Shown here: one piece after another, positions 26,091 through 35,987 of the stretch | How positions within the stretch are numbered: the stretch's first letter is position 1 | Layout of the letters: every line of letters begins with the position of its first letter | NCBI GenBank assembly: GCA_013140575.1 | Contig: JABFSN010000048.1 | Coordinates: 1-63,597 of the forward strand | DNA length: 63,597 nucleotides | Direction of reading: 5' to 3' | Origin: Phycisphaerales bacterium | Lineage (GTDB): Bacteria; Planctomycetota; Phycisphaerae; UBA1845 | Notes under the pieces: generated by a model | The model's input: only the letters and a program-made list of their open reading frames with translations | Databases searched by the model: none | Told to the model about the DNA's origin: nothing | Position numbers and translations under genes: made by a program

Positions 26091-28427
26091 TCAGGGGCAG
26101 ACATCGTCTCCCGAGAAGGCATCCAGCACGGCCAGTATGTCGAAGATGTCGACCGCGGCGTCGCCGTCGGGGCAGGGCACCAGATCAACGTCTTCCGGCG
26201 CGCATGTCACGAAAACGCCGGCGAAACCGTCCAGAACGCATAGGATATCAAATATATCCACCGTGCCGTCGTGGTTGACGTCGCCCTCGAGGTTGCCGCA
26301 GTAAGCCGACAGGATTTCAACGTCGTCGATGTTCCAGCCCGGATAGGTCAAACCGCCGTCGGTCGGGCCCATGCCCCAGCGAAGATAGACGGTCGGTTGA
26401 TTGTCCGCGACCGACGAAATGTCCAGTTCGTGCAACGTCCAGGCACTGTCGCTGACTGCGTCACCGGTGTCGGACGCGCTCCAGACCGGCGTCCAGTTGA
26501 CGCCGTTGCTGCTGACCTCGATGGTGGCCTGGTCGAAATTGGAATTGGACTCGACGCCCAGCCACCGTTGATAGCGCAGGGTGACCCCGAATCGGGCGGT
26601 GCAATCGAACGGCGTGCTGGTCAAATATCGGGCCGGCAGGTTATTGGGATAATTGCCGGCCAGGTTATAGCCGTACACCTGGCTGCCGGTGGCGCCGACG
26701 GTGGGGTCGTGGTTCTGCGTGCCCGCGCCGGTGGGGATCCCCCACGCCCATTGCCCTTCGGTCGTCCATCCCGGGTCCGACGACATCGGCTCGGCAACAA
26801 CCACGTTCATTCCCAGCAGAACCATCGCCGTATAGGGTTCGGCCGCGCCCCCGCGTGGGTTGGAATACAACTCGAGGTCCGTCGTCTCGGCCGTGAAGTA
26901 GAATTCCGGCGAGCTGCCGCAGGACGTCGCCGGAATGGTCGCGAGGTACAGATCGCCCGCGACGGGCGTCAGCGGAGCGATCGAATACAGACCGCCGTCG
27001 AACCGGTAATGAACCGCCGCGGTTCCGGGCTCCAACGTGCCGGTCTGATTGACGATACGCACGTCAATCTCTGTGGGGTCACCCACCATCATGCGATTCG
27101 GAACGCCGTCCGGGTATTCCATGCGGATGGGCGCGCGCACCCAATCCGAATCACTCAAGTGCAGCACGGCCGGCAACAATTCCTCGTTGTTGGGAATAAT
27201 CTGATCGGCGGGCAGTTCAAAACCGAATTCGCCGGTATCGCGGCATTCGTAGGAATAGGACAGGACGCCGCGCTGCACGTAGGTCCAGTCCACCGATCCG
27301 CCTGCGGCCGGGTAGATGGTGGTGTAAATCGGTCCGGCCGTGTACGTCAGGCCGTGTACGCCCGCAATCAGCGATTTCATGGCCTTGCCGACCTGATCGT
27401 AATACGTCTGGTCGGGCGGCAGAAGGGGCGTGGAGGCGTAGGGCCACAGGATCAACTGCGTGAAGCTGTGTATGTCGAGCTGGGCGCGGAGGTTGGGATG
27501 GGCGATGAAGAAGTCGCGCAGGCGTTGCGTTTCGATTTCGGAAAACGGCCCCGTTCCCCGATAGGTCAGACTGGAGGTGACCCCGCTCGATCCCTCGCCG
27601 CCCCAGCCCTCGCCCCAATTGCGGTTGATGTCCACGCCGAACGTGCCGTCGCCGTTATCGCGGCGGTTTTTGCGCCACAGGCGTTCGTCCGTCCAGGTGT
27701 ATTCGTACCCCTCGACGTTGAAGACCGGGATCAGGAAAAACTCCACGTTATCGACAAGGTCCTGGATTTCCGGATCGATCGCATACTGCGACAGAAGGTG
27801 GTGCGCGAAATACGCCGGAATCGTGGTCCCGATCCACTCCCGCGCGTGTTCGGCGCCGAAATAAACGACCGCCGGTTTGTCGGTGACCACGCTGCTCGTC
27901 ACACGCACGCCGCGAATAGGCCGGCCCGCCGGCGTGTTCCCAATGGTGAACGTCGAGGCCAGCGTCGGATAGCGCACGGCCAGTTCGTTCAAATACCACG
28001 TGATCGAACCCGTGCCGCCGTCGTAGGGGTGGTAATCGAGAAAAAAATCGTCGAACGGATCGCCGCCGGCCGCCCGCGGCGTGCGCTGCGCGTCGATCAA
28101 CGCCTGCAAGTCGGGCTGATTCACGACGACGTCCAGCCCGCGGCCCCGCAAGAACTCGATCTGGGCATCGGTCGCGGCCACGCGCATCCGGCCAATTCCG
28201 GCGTGGCAGTTCAGAACCGTCGCCCCGGACGATTCCAACGCCCGGCGTTGCTCGTCCGTCTTCACCACGACGCGCGCCAGGCGTTGGCCGGCGTATCGGT
28301 TTTGATAGGCGTGCGCGGCGGGCGTTCGACGTTCGGCCGTCTCGGCGCCGGATTGTGCCGCGGTCGCCAGGCTTCCGACGAGCAAGAATGCCCCTGTCCC
28401 GATAAAAACGATCCGACTTCTCTTCAT
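26091..28427 (-). CDS. Secreted M14 zinc carboxypeptidase with dockerin-like C-terminus
   Basis: A 778-residue exported enzyme. A signal peptide lies at residues 1-24 (IVFIGTGAFLLVGSLATAAQ). The M14 catalytic domain follows an N-terminal pro-like region: the zinc pair HxxE is in FGAEHAREWIG, substrate Arg/Asn residues in DINRNWGEGWGGEG, the third zinc His in LDIHSFTQLILWPY and the catalytic Glu near YECRDTGEFGFELP. Beta-sandwich domains follow. The C-terminus has two dockerin-like calcium loops, GDVNHDGTVDIFDILCVLDG and DGDAAVDIFDILAVLDAF, which suggests attachment to a surface structure or to a cohesin-like partner. It is the only gene of its transcription unit. Confidence 0.92.
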   Translation of the reverse strand: MKRSRIVFIGTGAFLLVGSLATAAQSGAETAERRTPAAHAYQNRYAGQRLARVVVKTDEQRRALESSGATVLNCHAGIGRMRVAATDAQIEFLRGRGLDVVVNQPDLQALIDAQRTPRAAGGDPFDDFFLDYHPYDGGTGSITWYLNELAVRYPTLASTFTIGNTPAGRPIRGVRVTSSVVTDKPAVVYFGAEHAREWIGTTIPAYFAHHLLSQYAIDPEIQDLVDNVEFFLIPVFNVEGYEYTWTDERLWRKNRRDNGDGTFGVDINRNWGEGWGGEGSSGVTSSLTYRGTGPFSEIETQRLRDFFIAHPNLRAQLDIHSFTQLILWPYASTPLLPPDQTYYDQVGKAMKSLIAGVHGLTYTAGPIYTTIYPAAGGSVDWTYVQRGVLSYSYECRDTGEFGFELPADQIIPNNEELLPAVLHLSDSDWVRAPIRMEYPDGVPNRMMVGDPTEIDVRIVNQTGTLEPGTAAVHYRFDGGLYSIAPLTPVAGDLYLATIPATSCGSSPEFYFTAETTDLELYSNPRGGAAEPYTAMVLLGMNVVVAEPMSSDPGWTTEGQWAWGIPTGAGTQNHDPTVGATGSQVYGYNLAGNYPNNLPARYLTSTPFDCTARFGVTLRYQRWLGVESNSNFDQATIEVSSNGVNWTPVWSASDTGDAVSDSAWTLHELDISSVADNQPTVYLRWGMGPTDGGLTYPGWNIDDVEILSAYCGNLEGDVNHDGTVDIFDILCVLDGFAGVFVTCAPEDVDLVPCPDGDAAVDIFDILAVLDAFSGDDVCP

Positions 28428-28445
28428 GGTACGCCGCTCCCCCAT

Positions 28446-28934
28446 GCCGACGATGCCTGCGATGGCCGGCGGGGGCTTATCGTACCAATTTCAGATGCGG
28501 CGTGCCAGTCGCAAGGGCGGACGGCTCCACCTGGATCCCGCGGCCCATGGTCGGCAGACGCCGGCAAGACGAGGCGGCCATCAGCCCCGTGGCGCACATC
28601 CATGGGGCGAGCGCAGTCGCGCGCGAATCGATTTGTTGACGGACACGGTTGCGGGCGCGGTCAAAAACAAATTGGACGAGAAACCCAAGAATGGACAGGA
28701 TTCACGAGATTGACAGGACAACGCCGGCGCGGTCGCGCCGCTCGCGTCCTGTTCCTAACACCGCTTTACAATGGACACCGCCAACGATGATCCATCCTCA
28801 AATGTTCGGTTGCCGCTCAAGGATGCGCTTGGTACGAGGCCATCGTTGAAACACGACACCGGCAAAACCGGCCATCTTGTCAATCTTGTAAATCATGTCC
28901 ATTCCGGTTCATGCCCCGTGGTCCCGGCGTTTCA
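28446..28934. other. Intergenic region with text-like repeats
   Basis: About 490 bp between the M14 gene and the NHL lipoprotein gene. It has GACAGGATTCACGAGATTGACAGGAC near 28697 (the repeat class also seen near 8908) and a related inverted segment CTTGTCAATCTTGTAAATCATGTCC near 28875. No supported gene is seen. Confidence 0.55.
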
Positions 28935-30806
28935 TTACGGATTCACCACCCGAATGCGGTTGTTGTTGGTGTCCGCGATGAACACACGCCCGTCGGGATG
29001 GATGGCCACGCCGTTGGGCAGGTTCAACTGGGTTTCCAACGCCGGACGGTTGTCGCCGTTGAATCCCGCCTGACCGGTTCCGGCGATGGTGGTCACCTCC
29101 AGCGTGTCGGCATCGATCCGCCGCACCACGTGGTTGCGCGCGTCGGCCACGTACATGTCGCCGTCGGTGTGGACCTTGACGTTGGTCGGGAAATTGAACA
29201 GCGCCGTCGCGCCCGGTCCGTCCTGCAAACCGGCCATGCCCGGAACGCCGGCCACCAGTTCGATGGTCGGCGGCTCGACCGTCATGTCGATCCGGCGGAT
29301 GCAGTTGTTTTTGGTGTCCGCGACGACGAGGTAATTCGGCTGATTTTCAGGCGTGAACGAGATGCCGAAATTGGGATTCAGCGGTGAATTGTCGATGTTG
29401 AAGAGCGCCTCGGACACCGGACCCGTTCCGGAGACCGGGGCATAACTGTTCATGCCCGCGGCGCCCGCAAATGTCTCGATCATGCTGTCGGCCCACAGGT
29501 TCACCGGCGTGATGCACTGTGCCGGTTGCTGGCGGTCTGGCCCGGTACCGAGCGTCAGGATGCGGATGCGACTGCAACCGCCCTCCGCGAAGAAAATTCG
29601 CCCGTCCGGGTGAATGGCCACCGACGTGGGCAGCGACAGGAACGTCTCGTCGACTCGCGTCGCTCCGCCGCTGTCATCGCCGCAACTCAAGTCGCACAAA
29701 CCGGCCAACTGGTCGCGATCGCCGCCGTTCACCAGACCGCGGGCGTATCGGTACATGTTCTGGTTGTGCCAGTTGGCCATCACCAGCGCGCCGGTGCCGT
29801 CGAACGCCAGGTCGGTCGCGTGGTTGAGGGCGTCATCGCCGGTGACCTTGCCCGTCCCCGCGATACTGATGATGCGATTTACGACCCCCTCCGTCTCGAC
29901 GTCGAGATAAACCAGACGTATGCGGTGGTTGTTCCAATCAACGATGCCCAGATCGGGCACGCCATCGACGTTCCAGTCGGTCAATTCCAGTTCCAGCGGC
30001 GAATACAACAATGAAGCGGTGGCCGTGATATCGTCCAGCGTGTATCCGCTCACCCCGTTGCCGGCGACCGTGCACACCTCGCCGGGCACGTTCTCGCATT
30101 CCTCGACGAATCCGCCCGACGGCGGCGGCGAGATGAACGCCAGGAAATACGCCAGGAAGATGCGCTCCGTGTCGCTGTCCGGCGGCGCGGTATCGGTCAA
30201 ATCCTGCACCGTCGCGTTGGTCGCTATCGGAAGCGTACACGCCTCCGACGCCTGGTCGGGAACGGTTCGCTGCCGGGGATGACACTCGACGCCCGTCAAT
30301 GCGTAATAAATGTTGTCCGGATCGGTGCCGGCGATCGCCTGTCCCAGCCCGCCCTCGGCCGCTCCCTGCGCGCTCGACAGGTGGCATTGAATGCACTCGG
30401 CCCGGACGTACAGGTTGTACCCCTTGGTGATCTGGCTTTCGCCTTCCAGGTCCACCGAGCCTGAAAGCGTGCCGAGGAACAACGCGAGATTCTCGATCTC
30501 CTCGTCGGACGCGTCCACCTTCAGCGGGTGCGCCTCCGCTCCCGCGGTCTGCATCGCCCGCAGGTTTTCGTCCAACTCGACCTCGGTCGCGTCCTGAATG
30601 TTGGCCGCGTTCAGATTGCACGCCCCCTGCCCGTTGTTGCAATGGCAGGCCGCGCAACCGTGCTCGGCGTAGTACTCCAGTCCCGCGATGACCTTCATGG
30701 TGGTCGCATCGCCGCCCCCGCCGGTTCCGCCCTCGTTCGGGCAACCCGCGCTGCCCATCAGGCTCGCCGCCGCCACCACGATCCCCAGCAACTTCCAGCT
30801 ATTCAT
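28935..30806 (-). CDS. Lipoprotein with c-type haem motifs and NHL beta-propeller (copy A)
   Basis: A 623-residue exported lipoprotein. The signal region ends in a lipobox LMGSAGC. Two haem-binding CxxCH motifs occur near the N-terminus (CAACHC and CIQCHL, about residues 50 and 140), with no further haem motif seen. The rest is built of NHL repeats, e.g. DLGIVDWNNHRIRLVYLD, FPTNVKVHTDGDMYVADARN and LPNGVAIHPDGRVFIADTNN, forming a propeller. The start at 30806 has GGGAG eight bases upstream; an ATG five codons earlier has none. It follows copy B by about 20 bp and is probably co-transcribed; a role in periplasmic electron transfer or substrate binding is inference. Confidence 0.85.
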   Translation of the reverse strand: MNSWKLLGIVVAAASLMGSAGCPNEGGTGGGGDATTMKVIAGLEYYAEHGCAACHCNNGQGACNLNAANIQDATEVELDENLRAMQTAGAEAHPLKVDASDEEIENLALFLGTLSGSVDLEGESQITKGYNLYVRAECIQCHLSSAQGAAEGGLGQAIAGTDPDNIYYALTGVECHPRQRTVPDQASEACTLPIATNATVQDLTDTAPPDSDTERIFLAYFLAFISPPPSGGFVEECENVPGEVCTVAGNGVSGYTLDDITATASLLYSPLELELTDWNVDGVPDLGIVDWNNHRIRLVYLDVETEGVVNRIISIAGTGKVTGDDALNHATDLAFDGTGALVMANWHNQNMYRYARGLVNGGDRDQLAGLCDLSCGDDSGGATRVDETFLSLPTSVAIHPDGRIFFAEGGCSRIRILTLGTGPDRQQPAQCITPVNLWADSMIETFAGAAGMNSYAPVSGTGPVSEALFNIDNSPLNPNFGISFTPENQPNYLVVADTKNNCIRRIDMTVEPPTIELVAGVPGMAGLQDGPGATALFNFPTNVKVHTDGDMYVADARNHVVRRIDADTLEVTTIAGTGQAGFNGDNRPALETQLNLPNGVAIHPDGRVFIADTNNNRIRVVNP

Positions 30807-30827
30807 CGAATCAACTCCCATGGTTGG

Positions 30828-32507
30828 TTACGGATTCACCTTGCGGACGCGATGGTTCAGCGTGTCGGCCACATACACCGTCCCGTCGGCCGCGATGTAC
30901 GCGCCGCCCGGTTCATTCAACTGCGCCGCGGTGGCCGCACCCCCGTCGCCCGCGTAGCCGTAGGACTCGTCTCCGCAAGTCCCCGCGACCGTACGCACCG
31001 TTCCTCCGGTCACACGGGTGATTCCGTCTTCGTCGTCCGCGAATTCCAGGTCCACGAAACGGACGCAATGGTTGAACGTGTCGGTGATTAACAGATCGCC
31101 GGAGCCGTCGGTGGCCACATCCACGTCGGCCGGCTGACGGAGCGAAACATCAGTCGCCGCGATGCCCGTGCCGCTCACGTCCGATCCGCCGCCGACCACC
31201 GTGTCGATTGTCGGCGGAATGTCCTCCAGATAAATGACGCGAATGCGGTGGTTCTCGGAATCGGCCACGTACAGCAACTCCCGCTCCCGGTCGATCGCCA
31301 GCCGGAACTGCGGGATGGCGTCGAAACCGGCCTGCACGTTGAACGTGCAGTCGGCCACCGGACCGCCGTCGCCACTGTCGGAATAGTCCGACAACGTTCG
31401 CCGGAAGGCGCCGGCCGAATCACGCAGCCCGCCCCCGAAACCGGTGACGATGTTGTTGCCCCGCGATTGAACGAACGCCGCGGCCGAGCTGTTGTCGTCG
31501 TCGCCGTCCGCCGGAATCTGACGGATGCGAAGGTTGCCCTGGTCGGAAACGTAGAAATTCCCGTCGTTGTCATAGACGCACGAACTCGGAAGATTGAACC
31601 GCGTCGGACCACCCATGCCGTCGAAATTCCAACCGGCGGGAAGGTCGTCCGCCGTCGCCCCGCGGGCGTTGCCGAACAGGCAGTACATTTCACCCGTGGA
31701 CCCGTCTTCGTTGACCGGAATGTACTTGATCTTCCACTGGTGCCAGCCCCACAAAATGATATTGCTTTGTCCCGGCACGAAATCGTCGAACAACACCCCG
31801 ACCGGGTGGTTCATGGTCGCATTCGCCGCCATGACCGGGCTGGCCGACGACGAACAACTGTCGCCCAGCGCCCCCGTCCCGATGATCTTGACGATCGGAC
31901 AATCCATCCCCATGTTGCCGGCCTCGTCGGTTATCTCCTCGCACCCTTCATTCTCGATCCGCCGGATCGTGTAGTTGTTCCAGTCGGTGATGACCACGCG
32001 CCCCTGCGGGTCCAGCGTCACGTTCTGCGGCCAGAACAGGAACTGAGCCCGGGCCAGAATGTTCGTGCCCGCGCGGCTGCCGGACACGCCGTTGCCCGCG
32101 ATGGTGCAAATGGTGCCGGATTCATCGGTGCACACCGGACCGGGATCCTGCGGAAGGCTCTCCGCCAGCGACAACAGGTACGCGGCCAAGTCGCTCAACT
32201 GCTTACCGGTCAGGTCCTGCATCTTGACCGGGTGGCAATCGGTGGCCACGTCGGGGTTCTCGCAATCGACGATCAATTGCGTACGCAGGTCCCCGGCCGT
32301 CCGACCGACGATCACCGGCGCCCCCGGGAACAGCGGATTCCCCGTCCCGTCGCCGCCGTGGCAGTTGATGCACCGCCTGCCCTGGTACAGAACTCGCCCG
32401 TTTTCAATCGGGTCGTCAGTCCCGTCGCCCCCGTTCGGGCAACCCATCGGCAGAATCGGCGTCGCACACAACGCCGCCCCCAAAAGCGCATTGCGGAGCT
32501 TTCGCAT
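30828..32507 (-). CDS. Lipoprotein with c-type haem motif and NHL beta-propeller (copy B)
   Basis: A 559-residue paralogue of the downstream protein and the first gene of the pair. The N-terminus has a hydrophobic signal and lipobox-like ILPMGC. One CxxCH (CINCHG, about residue 50) forms the haem part, followed by DCHP, which may give the distal ligand. The remaining 450 residues are NHL repeats such as VVITDWNNYTIRRI, LYVADSENHRIRVIYL and LLITDTFNHCVRFVD. Cytochrome plus NHL fusions are common in planctomycete genomes next to surface proteins, but the substrate is unknown. Confidence 0.85.
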   Translation of the reverse strand: MRKLRNALLGAALCATPILPMGCPNGGDGTDDPIENGRVLYQGRRCINCHGGDGTGNPLFPGAPVIVGRTAGDLRTQLIVDCENPDVATDCHPVKMQDLTGKQLSDLAAYLLSLAESLPQDPGPVCTDESGTICTIAGNGVSGSRAGTNILARAQFLFWPQNVTLDPQGRVVITDWNNYTIRRIENEGCEEITDEAGNMGMDCPIVKIIGTGALGDSCSSSASPVMAANATMNHPVGVLFDDFVPGQSNIILWGWHQWKIKYIPVNEDGSTGEMYCLFGNARGATADDLPAGWNFDGMGGPTRFNLPSSCVYDNDGNFYVSDQGNLRIRQIPADGDDDNSSAAAFVQSRGNNIVTGFGGGLRDSAGAFRRTLSDYSDSGDGGPVADCTFNVQAGFDAIPQFRLAIDRERELLYVADSENHRIRVIYLEDIPPTIDTVVGGGSDVSGTGIAATDVSLRQPADVDVATDGSGDLLITDTFNHCVRFVDLEFADDEDGITRVTGGTVRTVAGTCGDESYGYAGDGGAATAAQLNEPGGAYIAADGTVYVADTLNHRVRKVNP

Positions 32508-32752
32508 GGCTACCTCGCTTGTTTTCTATGAAACCGTAAATGGAAATCGGCTCTTTTTGATCGGCGATCGCAACGCCATGTATCACCCGCGCCTCGGCGT
32601 CGCAATCCCCGTCACTCACCCATTGCTCTAGCATCGCAAAACAAGTTCGTCAAGCCCCATGTTGATTCTTCCCCGCCGGCACTGACAGCCAGCGGCCGAC
32701 GGCATACACTCTCACGCGGGGTCCGGTGAACGGCCGCGGAAACGGGAAAACC
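32508..32752. other. Short gap upstream of the membrane-TPR gene
   Basis: 245 bp of divergent upstream DNA, expected to hold promoters for the haem/NHL pair on one side and the TPR gene on the other. I do not see a convincing hexamer pair or a gene. Confidence 0.4.
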
Positions 32753-35698
32753 ATGATAACCGTCGCCCAGCCGCGTCGAATGCCAACGACCGCGTGGGCG
32801 GTCATCGTTTTCACGACTGGCTGCGTTGTCGGCCTGCCGTCGTTGCGCGGCGGATTCCTCAGCGGCGATGACTACCACCTGCTACTGAACCACGTCCTGG
32901 TGAACCACCCGTCCATTTCCCACGCCCTCGAACTGTTCACCATCGTCCATCGCGATTTGTACCAACCCATCCCCATGCTCAGTTTTTCGATCGACTTCGC
33001 CATCGTGAACGCGCTCGGGCTGAACCCCACCGCCACCGGCACAAGCGCCGGTGCATGGGTATTCCATCTGACCAACATTCTGATTCACGCCCTCAACGCC
33101 ACGCTCGTCTTCTTCGTCCTCCGCCGGCTCGTGAAATTCACCGCGCGGGCCACTGCTTCGTACGGGTCCAGCGTCCCGCAGGGACGCGGTGAATGTAGCC
33201 CAGCACTTCAGTGCTGGGATAATGCCCCGCTTTCGATTCCTAGTCCCGAAGGGACGGCTGAAGTCGAACGCGCGGCGTTTCAGCCGTCCCTGCGGGACTC
33301 GGCGCCTTCCGCGCCGGCGTACCCCGTATTGAAACACGGGGCGACATTCACGCCTACTCGCGGCGGGCAAACCGCGGAGACGCCAAACACGTTCACTGCG
33401 GCGGCGGGGGAATCAACTCCCCGCCCACACAACGCCACCACCCCACTCATCGACTCGGCCATCTTGCCGGCCATCGCCGCCGTCATCTTCGCCCTCCATC
33501 CCCTGACCGCCGAACCCATCGCCTGGCTCAACGGCCGCATGATGCTGCTCAGCGCCTGCTTCACGCTCGCCGCCCTGCTCGCGTTCGATCGCTGGAACGA
33601 CCGCCCGTCGGCATCCCGTGCAATTGCGACACTCCTGTTCACCCTGCTGGCCCATGCCAGCAAGGTCAGCGCCGCCCTGCCCATTCTGATCGCGGTCTTC
33701 GCATTGTACCGCCGCCGCAAACCGACCCGTCGCTGGTGGGCGATGTGGGGCGCCGTCACCGTGGTGACGGCCGTGTTCGCGGGCTTCGCCGCCGTCTCCA
33801 GCCAGGGCATGATCGACGACGCCCGCGCGGAAATGTCCGCCCCGCCGGCCATCTATTGCCTGCTCGCCCTCGGCCAGTACTTCCGCCAGTTCCTCGCCCC
33901 CATCGGGCTGTCGCCGTGGTATCCGCCCCCTCAACAAATAGGCTGGACCGACCCCCGCGTGCTGACCGCCGCCGCGGTTATCGCGGCCGTCATCATCACC
34001 GTGATCGTGTCCGGGCGCTACACCCGCGTCGGCATTTTGGGAATGACCTGGTTCCTGTTCGCCGTCGCCCCGACGCTGCCGTTCGTACCCGCCCGGCGCT
34101 CGATCGGCGCCGACCGCTACGTCTACCTGCCCAACGTTGGTCTCGCTTGGATCGCCGCCACCGCCATCGTCGCCCTTTATGTGTGGTTCAACCGTCGCGC
34201 CGTATCTCCTCGCGCGGGTGCCCCACCCCGTCCTGGGGTGGGGGACCGACGCATGGCGCGGGCTAGCGCATTGCTCGCCGGCACCATCGCCGTCTTCGCA
34301 TTGATCTTCACCAACTGGTCCGCCCAGTCGCACTTCGCGACCAACATCGCCCAGGCCCATCGCATCATCCAACTGAACCCCGATTACCCCGGTGTCTACG
34401 AATCCGCCGCCTGGGCCTATTTCCGCGAAGCGCGTTTCGAAGAAGCCATCGACATCGCGCACGAAGACCTCAACCGCCATCCCGCAACCATGGCCTGCGA
34501 GGTCTACCAGGTCATCGGCATGGCCCAATTGCGCTTGAACCGATTCGAGGAGGCCGTCGAGACGCTGAAAAAGGCCGTCGCCGCCAATCCCGAATATGGG
34601 AAAGCCTATTCACGGCTGGCCAAAGCGCAGGAAGAGACCGGTCGGATTGAAGAAGCCATCGTCAATTACGAACGCGCCGCCGAAATCATGCCCCAGTACA
34701 ACCCCGGCCTGCTGGAATTGGCCGCCGCCTACCGCTCGGTCGGCAGAACCGACGATGCCGTCCGCCTGTACCAACGCGTGTTAAACATTAACGCCTTCGA
34801 CGTGACCGCCCAATTGGCGCTCGCGGAAATCGATCTCGATCAACAACAATTCGCCGCCGCCGCCGCGCGTCTGACCCAACTGCTCGACTGGATGCCCGAA
34901 AACGCCGTCGCCCGCACCAACCTCGGCGTCGCCCATGAAGGCCTGAATCGCTTCGACGATGCCATCGTCGCCTATCGCGAAGCGCTCGATCGCGACGAGC
35001 ACGCGGTTGTGGCCCTTGTAAACCTCGGCAACCTATACCTGCGCGCGAACCGCGCCGATCACGCCCGGAGCCTGTTTCTTCATTTTGTGCCGTCAAACCC
35101 AACCGACCAACGGTTGCTCTCCGCCTTCCACGATTTCGCCGTGCGTATCAACGAGCCGAAGCTGGCGGCCGACCTGCTCCGGCGAATGTCCGGGATGTTC
35201 TTGGACGACGATTGGCCTCGCCTCTACGCGGCATACGCCTGCGCGCAGTCCGGCGACACGGATCACGCGGACCAACTGCTCTCGTACTATCGTTCGTTCA
35301 CCGGTTTTCCGGCTCCGGCCGCCCGCCCCGAACCGTGCCAATTCGGAGGTTGCGCGCTGACCGAACTGACCCAGATCCTGATCTCGCTCTACCGTGGCCA
35401 CCCCGACGATGCCGCACGCCGGGCGGAGTTCGTGCTGACGCTCAAGAGCCCATTCCCGCCCGACGCCCGCGACCGCCTGGTCGCCGACATGCAACGCTTC
35501 GCCGAATCGCACCCGTCCGACCCCTGGCCTTATTACATCACCGCGCTGGTCCTGATCGCCCAGCATCAGCCCGATTTCGCGCGACTGGCCATCGACGAAT
35601 TCCTGACCCGCTGCCCCGACGACGCCTGCCGCGCCCGTGCCGACGGCTTGCGCTCGCGGATCGACGCAGGATCGCCGGACCCGGCCCGAACGGAGTGA
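32753..35698 (+). CDS. Membrane-TPR protein (TMTC/GT-C-like N-terminus)
   Basis: A 981-residue protein. The N-terminal half has about eight TM helices. The first loop, LRGGFLSGDDYHLLLNHVLVN, contains a GDD element typical of the GT39/TMTC-like O-mannosyltransferase-type fold; HLTNILIHALNATLVFF and HPLTAEPIAWLNGRMMLLS are further family features. The C-terminal half is TPRs (YESAAWAYFREARFEEAIDI; YGKAYSRLAKAQEETGRIEE; ARTNLGVAHEGLNRFDDAIV). Residues about 140-213 are an in-frame insertion encoded by a palindromic repeat cluster, absent from the fold. A glycosylation role is plausible but unproven. The start at 32753 (MITVAQPRR) was chosen over earlier frames without a ribosome-binding site. 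Confidence 0.8.
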   Translation: MITVAQPRRMPTTAWAVIVFTTGCVVGLPSLRGGFLSGDDYHLLLNHVLVNHPSISHALELFTIVHRDLYQPIPMLSFSIDFAIVNALGLNPTATGTSAGAWVFHLTNILIHALNATLVFFVLRRLVKFTARATASYGSSVPQGRGECSPALQCWDNAPLSIPSPEGTAEVERAAFQPSLRDSAPSAPAYPVLKHGATFTPTRGGQTAETPNTFTAAAGESTPRPHNATTPLIDSAILPAIAAVIFALHPLTAEPIAWLNGRMMLLSACFTLAALLAFDRWNDRPSASRAIATLLFTLLAHASKVSAALPILIAVFALYRRRKPTRRWWAMWGAVTVVTAVFAGFAAVSSQGMIDDARAEMSAPPAIYCLLALGQYFRQFLAPIGLSPWYPPPQQIGWTDPRVLTAAAVIAAVIITVIVSGRYTRVGILGMTWFLFAVAPTLPFVPARRSIGADRYVYLPNVGLAWIAATAIVALYVWFNRRAVSPRAGAPPRPGVGDRRMARASALLAGTIAVFALIFTNWSAQSHFATNIAQAHRIIQLNPDYPGVYESAAWAYFREARFEEAIDIAHEDLNRHPATMACEVYQVIGMAQLRLNRFEEAVETLKKAVAANPEYGKAYSRLAKAQEETGRIEEAIVNYERAAEIMPQYNPGLLELAAAYRSVGRTDDAVRLYQRVLNINAFDVTAQLALAEIDLDQQQFAAAAARLTQLLDWMPENAVARTNLGVAHEGLNRFDDAIVAYREALDRDEHAVVALVNLGNLYLRANRADHARSLFLHFVPSNPTDQRLLSAFHDFAVRINEPKLAADLLRRMSGMFLDDDWPRLYAAYACAQSGDTDHADQLLSYYRSFTGFPAPAARPEPCQFGGCALTELTQILISLYRGHPDDAARRAEFVLTLKSPFPPDARDRLVADMQRFAESHPSDPWPYYITALVLIAQHQPDFARLAIDEFLTRCPDDACRARADGLRSRIDAGSPDPARTE
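33171..33390. repeat. Composite palindromic repeat inside the membrane-TPR gene
   Basis: GCGTCCCGCAGGGACGC, CCCAGCACTTCAGTGCTGGG and GGCGTACCCCGTATTGAAACACGGGG occur in the same order as in the intergenic copy at 39513-39688 (cores TGAATGTAGCCCAGCACTTC and GACGCCAAACAC are shared). Here the whole cassette is read through in frame. Confidence 0.8.
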
Positions 35699-35839
35699 CG
35701 CGCCGTGGACCCGCGGCCGTCGGCGTGGAGTTGCGTACGACCGCTGCGTTCGTTGTCACCCAATGGTAAACCACTACAACGCGAGGACGTTTCCGGCGTG
35801 ACCGCCCAACTGGCCGCATTCGCGCTGGGAACGCCGCTC

Positions 35840-35985
35840 TTTGCCCCGAAGGGGCTACAGTCAGTAGCCGGGGGTCTAGTCCGCGACAGCGGACGTAACC
35901 CCCGGAACCGGTGACCATCCACAAAACCAGCCCCAGCGGGGCGAAAGAAGGGCTGGCGCGTGTCGTGTTCATAGCGTTGTATTAT
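35840..35985. repeat. Composite repeat with inverse GGCTATTGACTG core, copy 2
   Basis: GCCCCGAAGGGGCTACAGTC near 35850, then GTCCGCGACAGCGGAC and a GCCCCAGCGGGGC hairpin. It is the inverse complement class of the elements at 10418-10530 and 42418-42535. It fills the gap between the TPR gene and trpF. Confidence 0.65.
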
Positions 35986-35987
35986 TA

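Noticed and set aside
26271-28790. 839-residue plus-strand frame opposite the M14 carboxypeptidase
   Set aside because: It mirrors the real gene, has no family motif and is Arg/Gly/Val-biased as expected of antisense high-GC frames.
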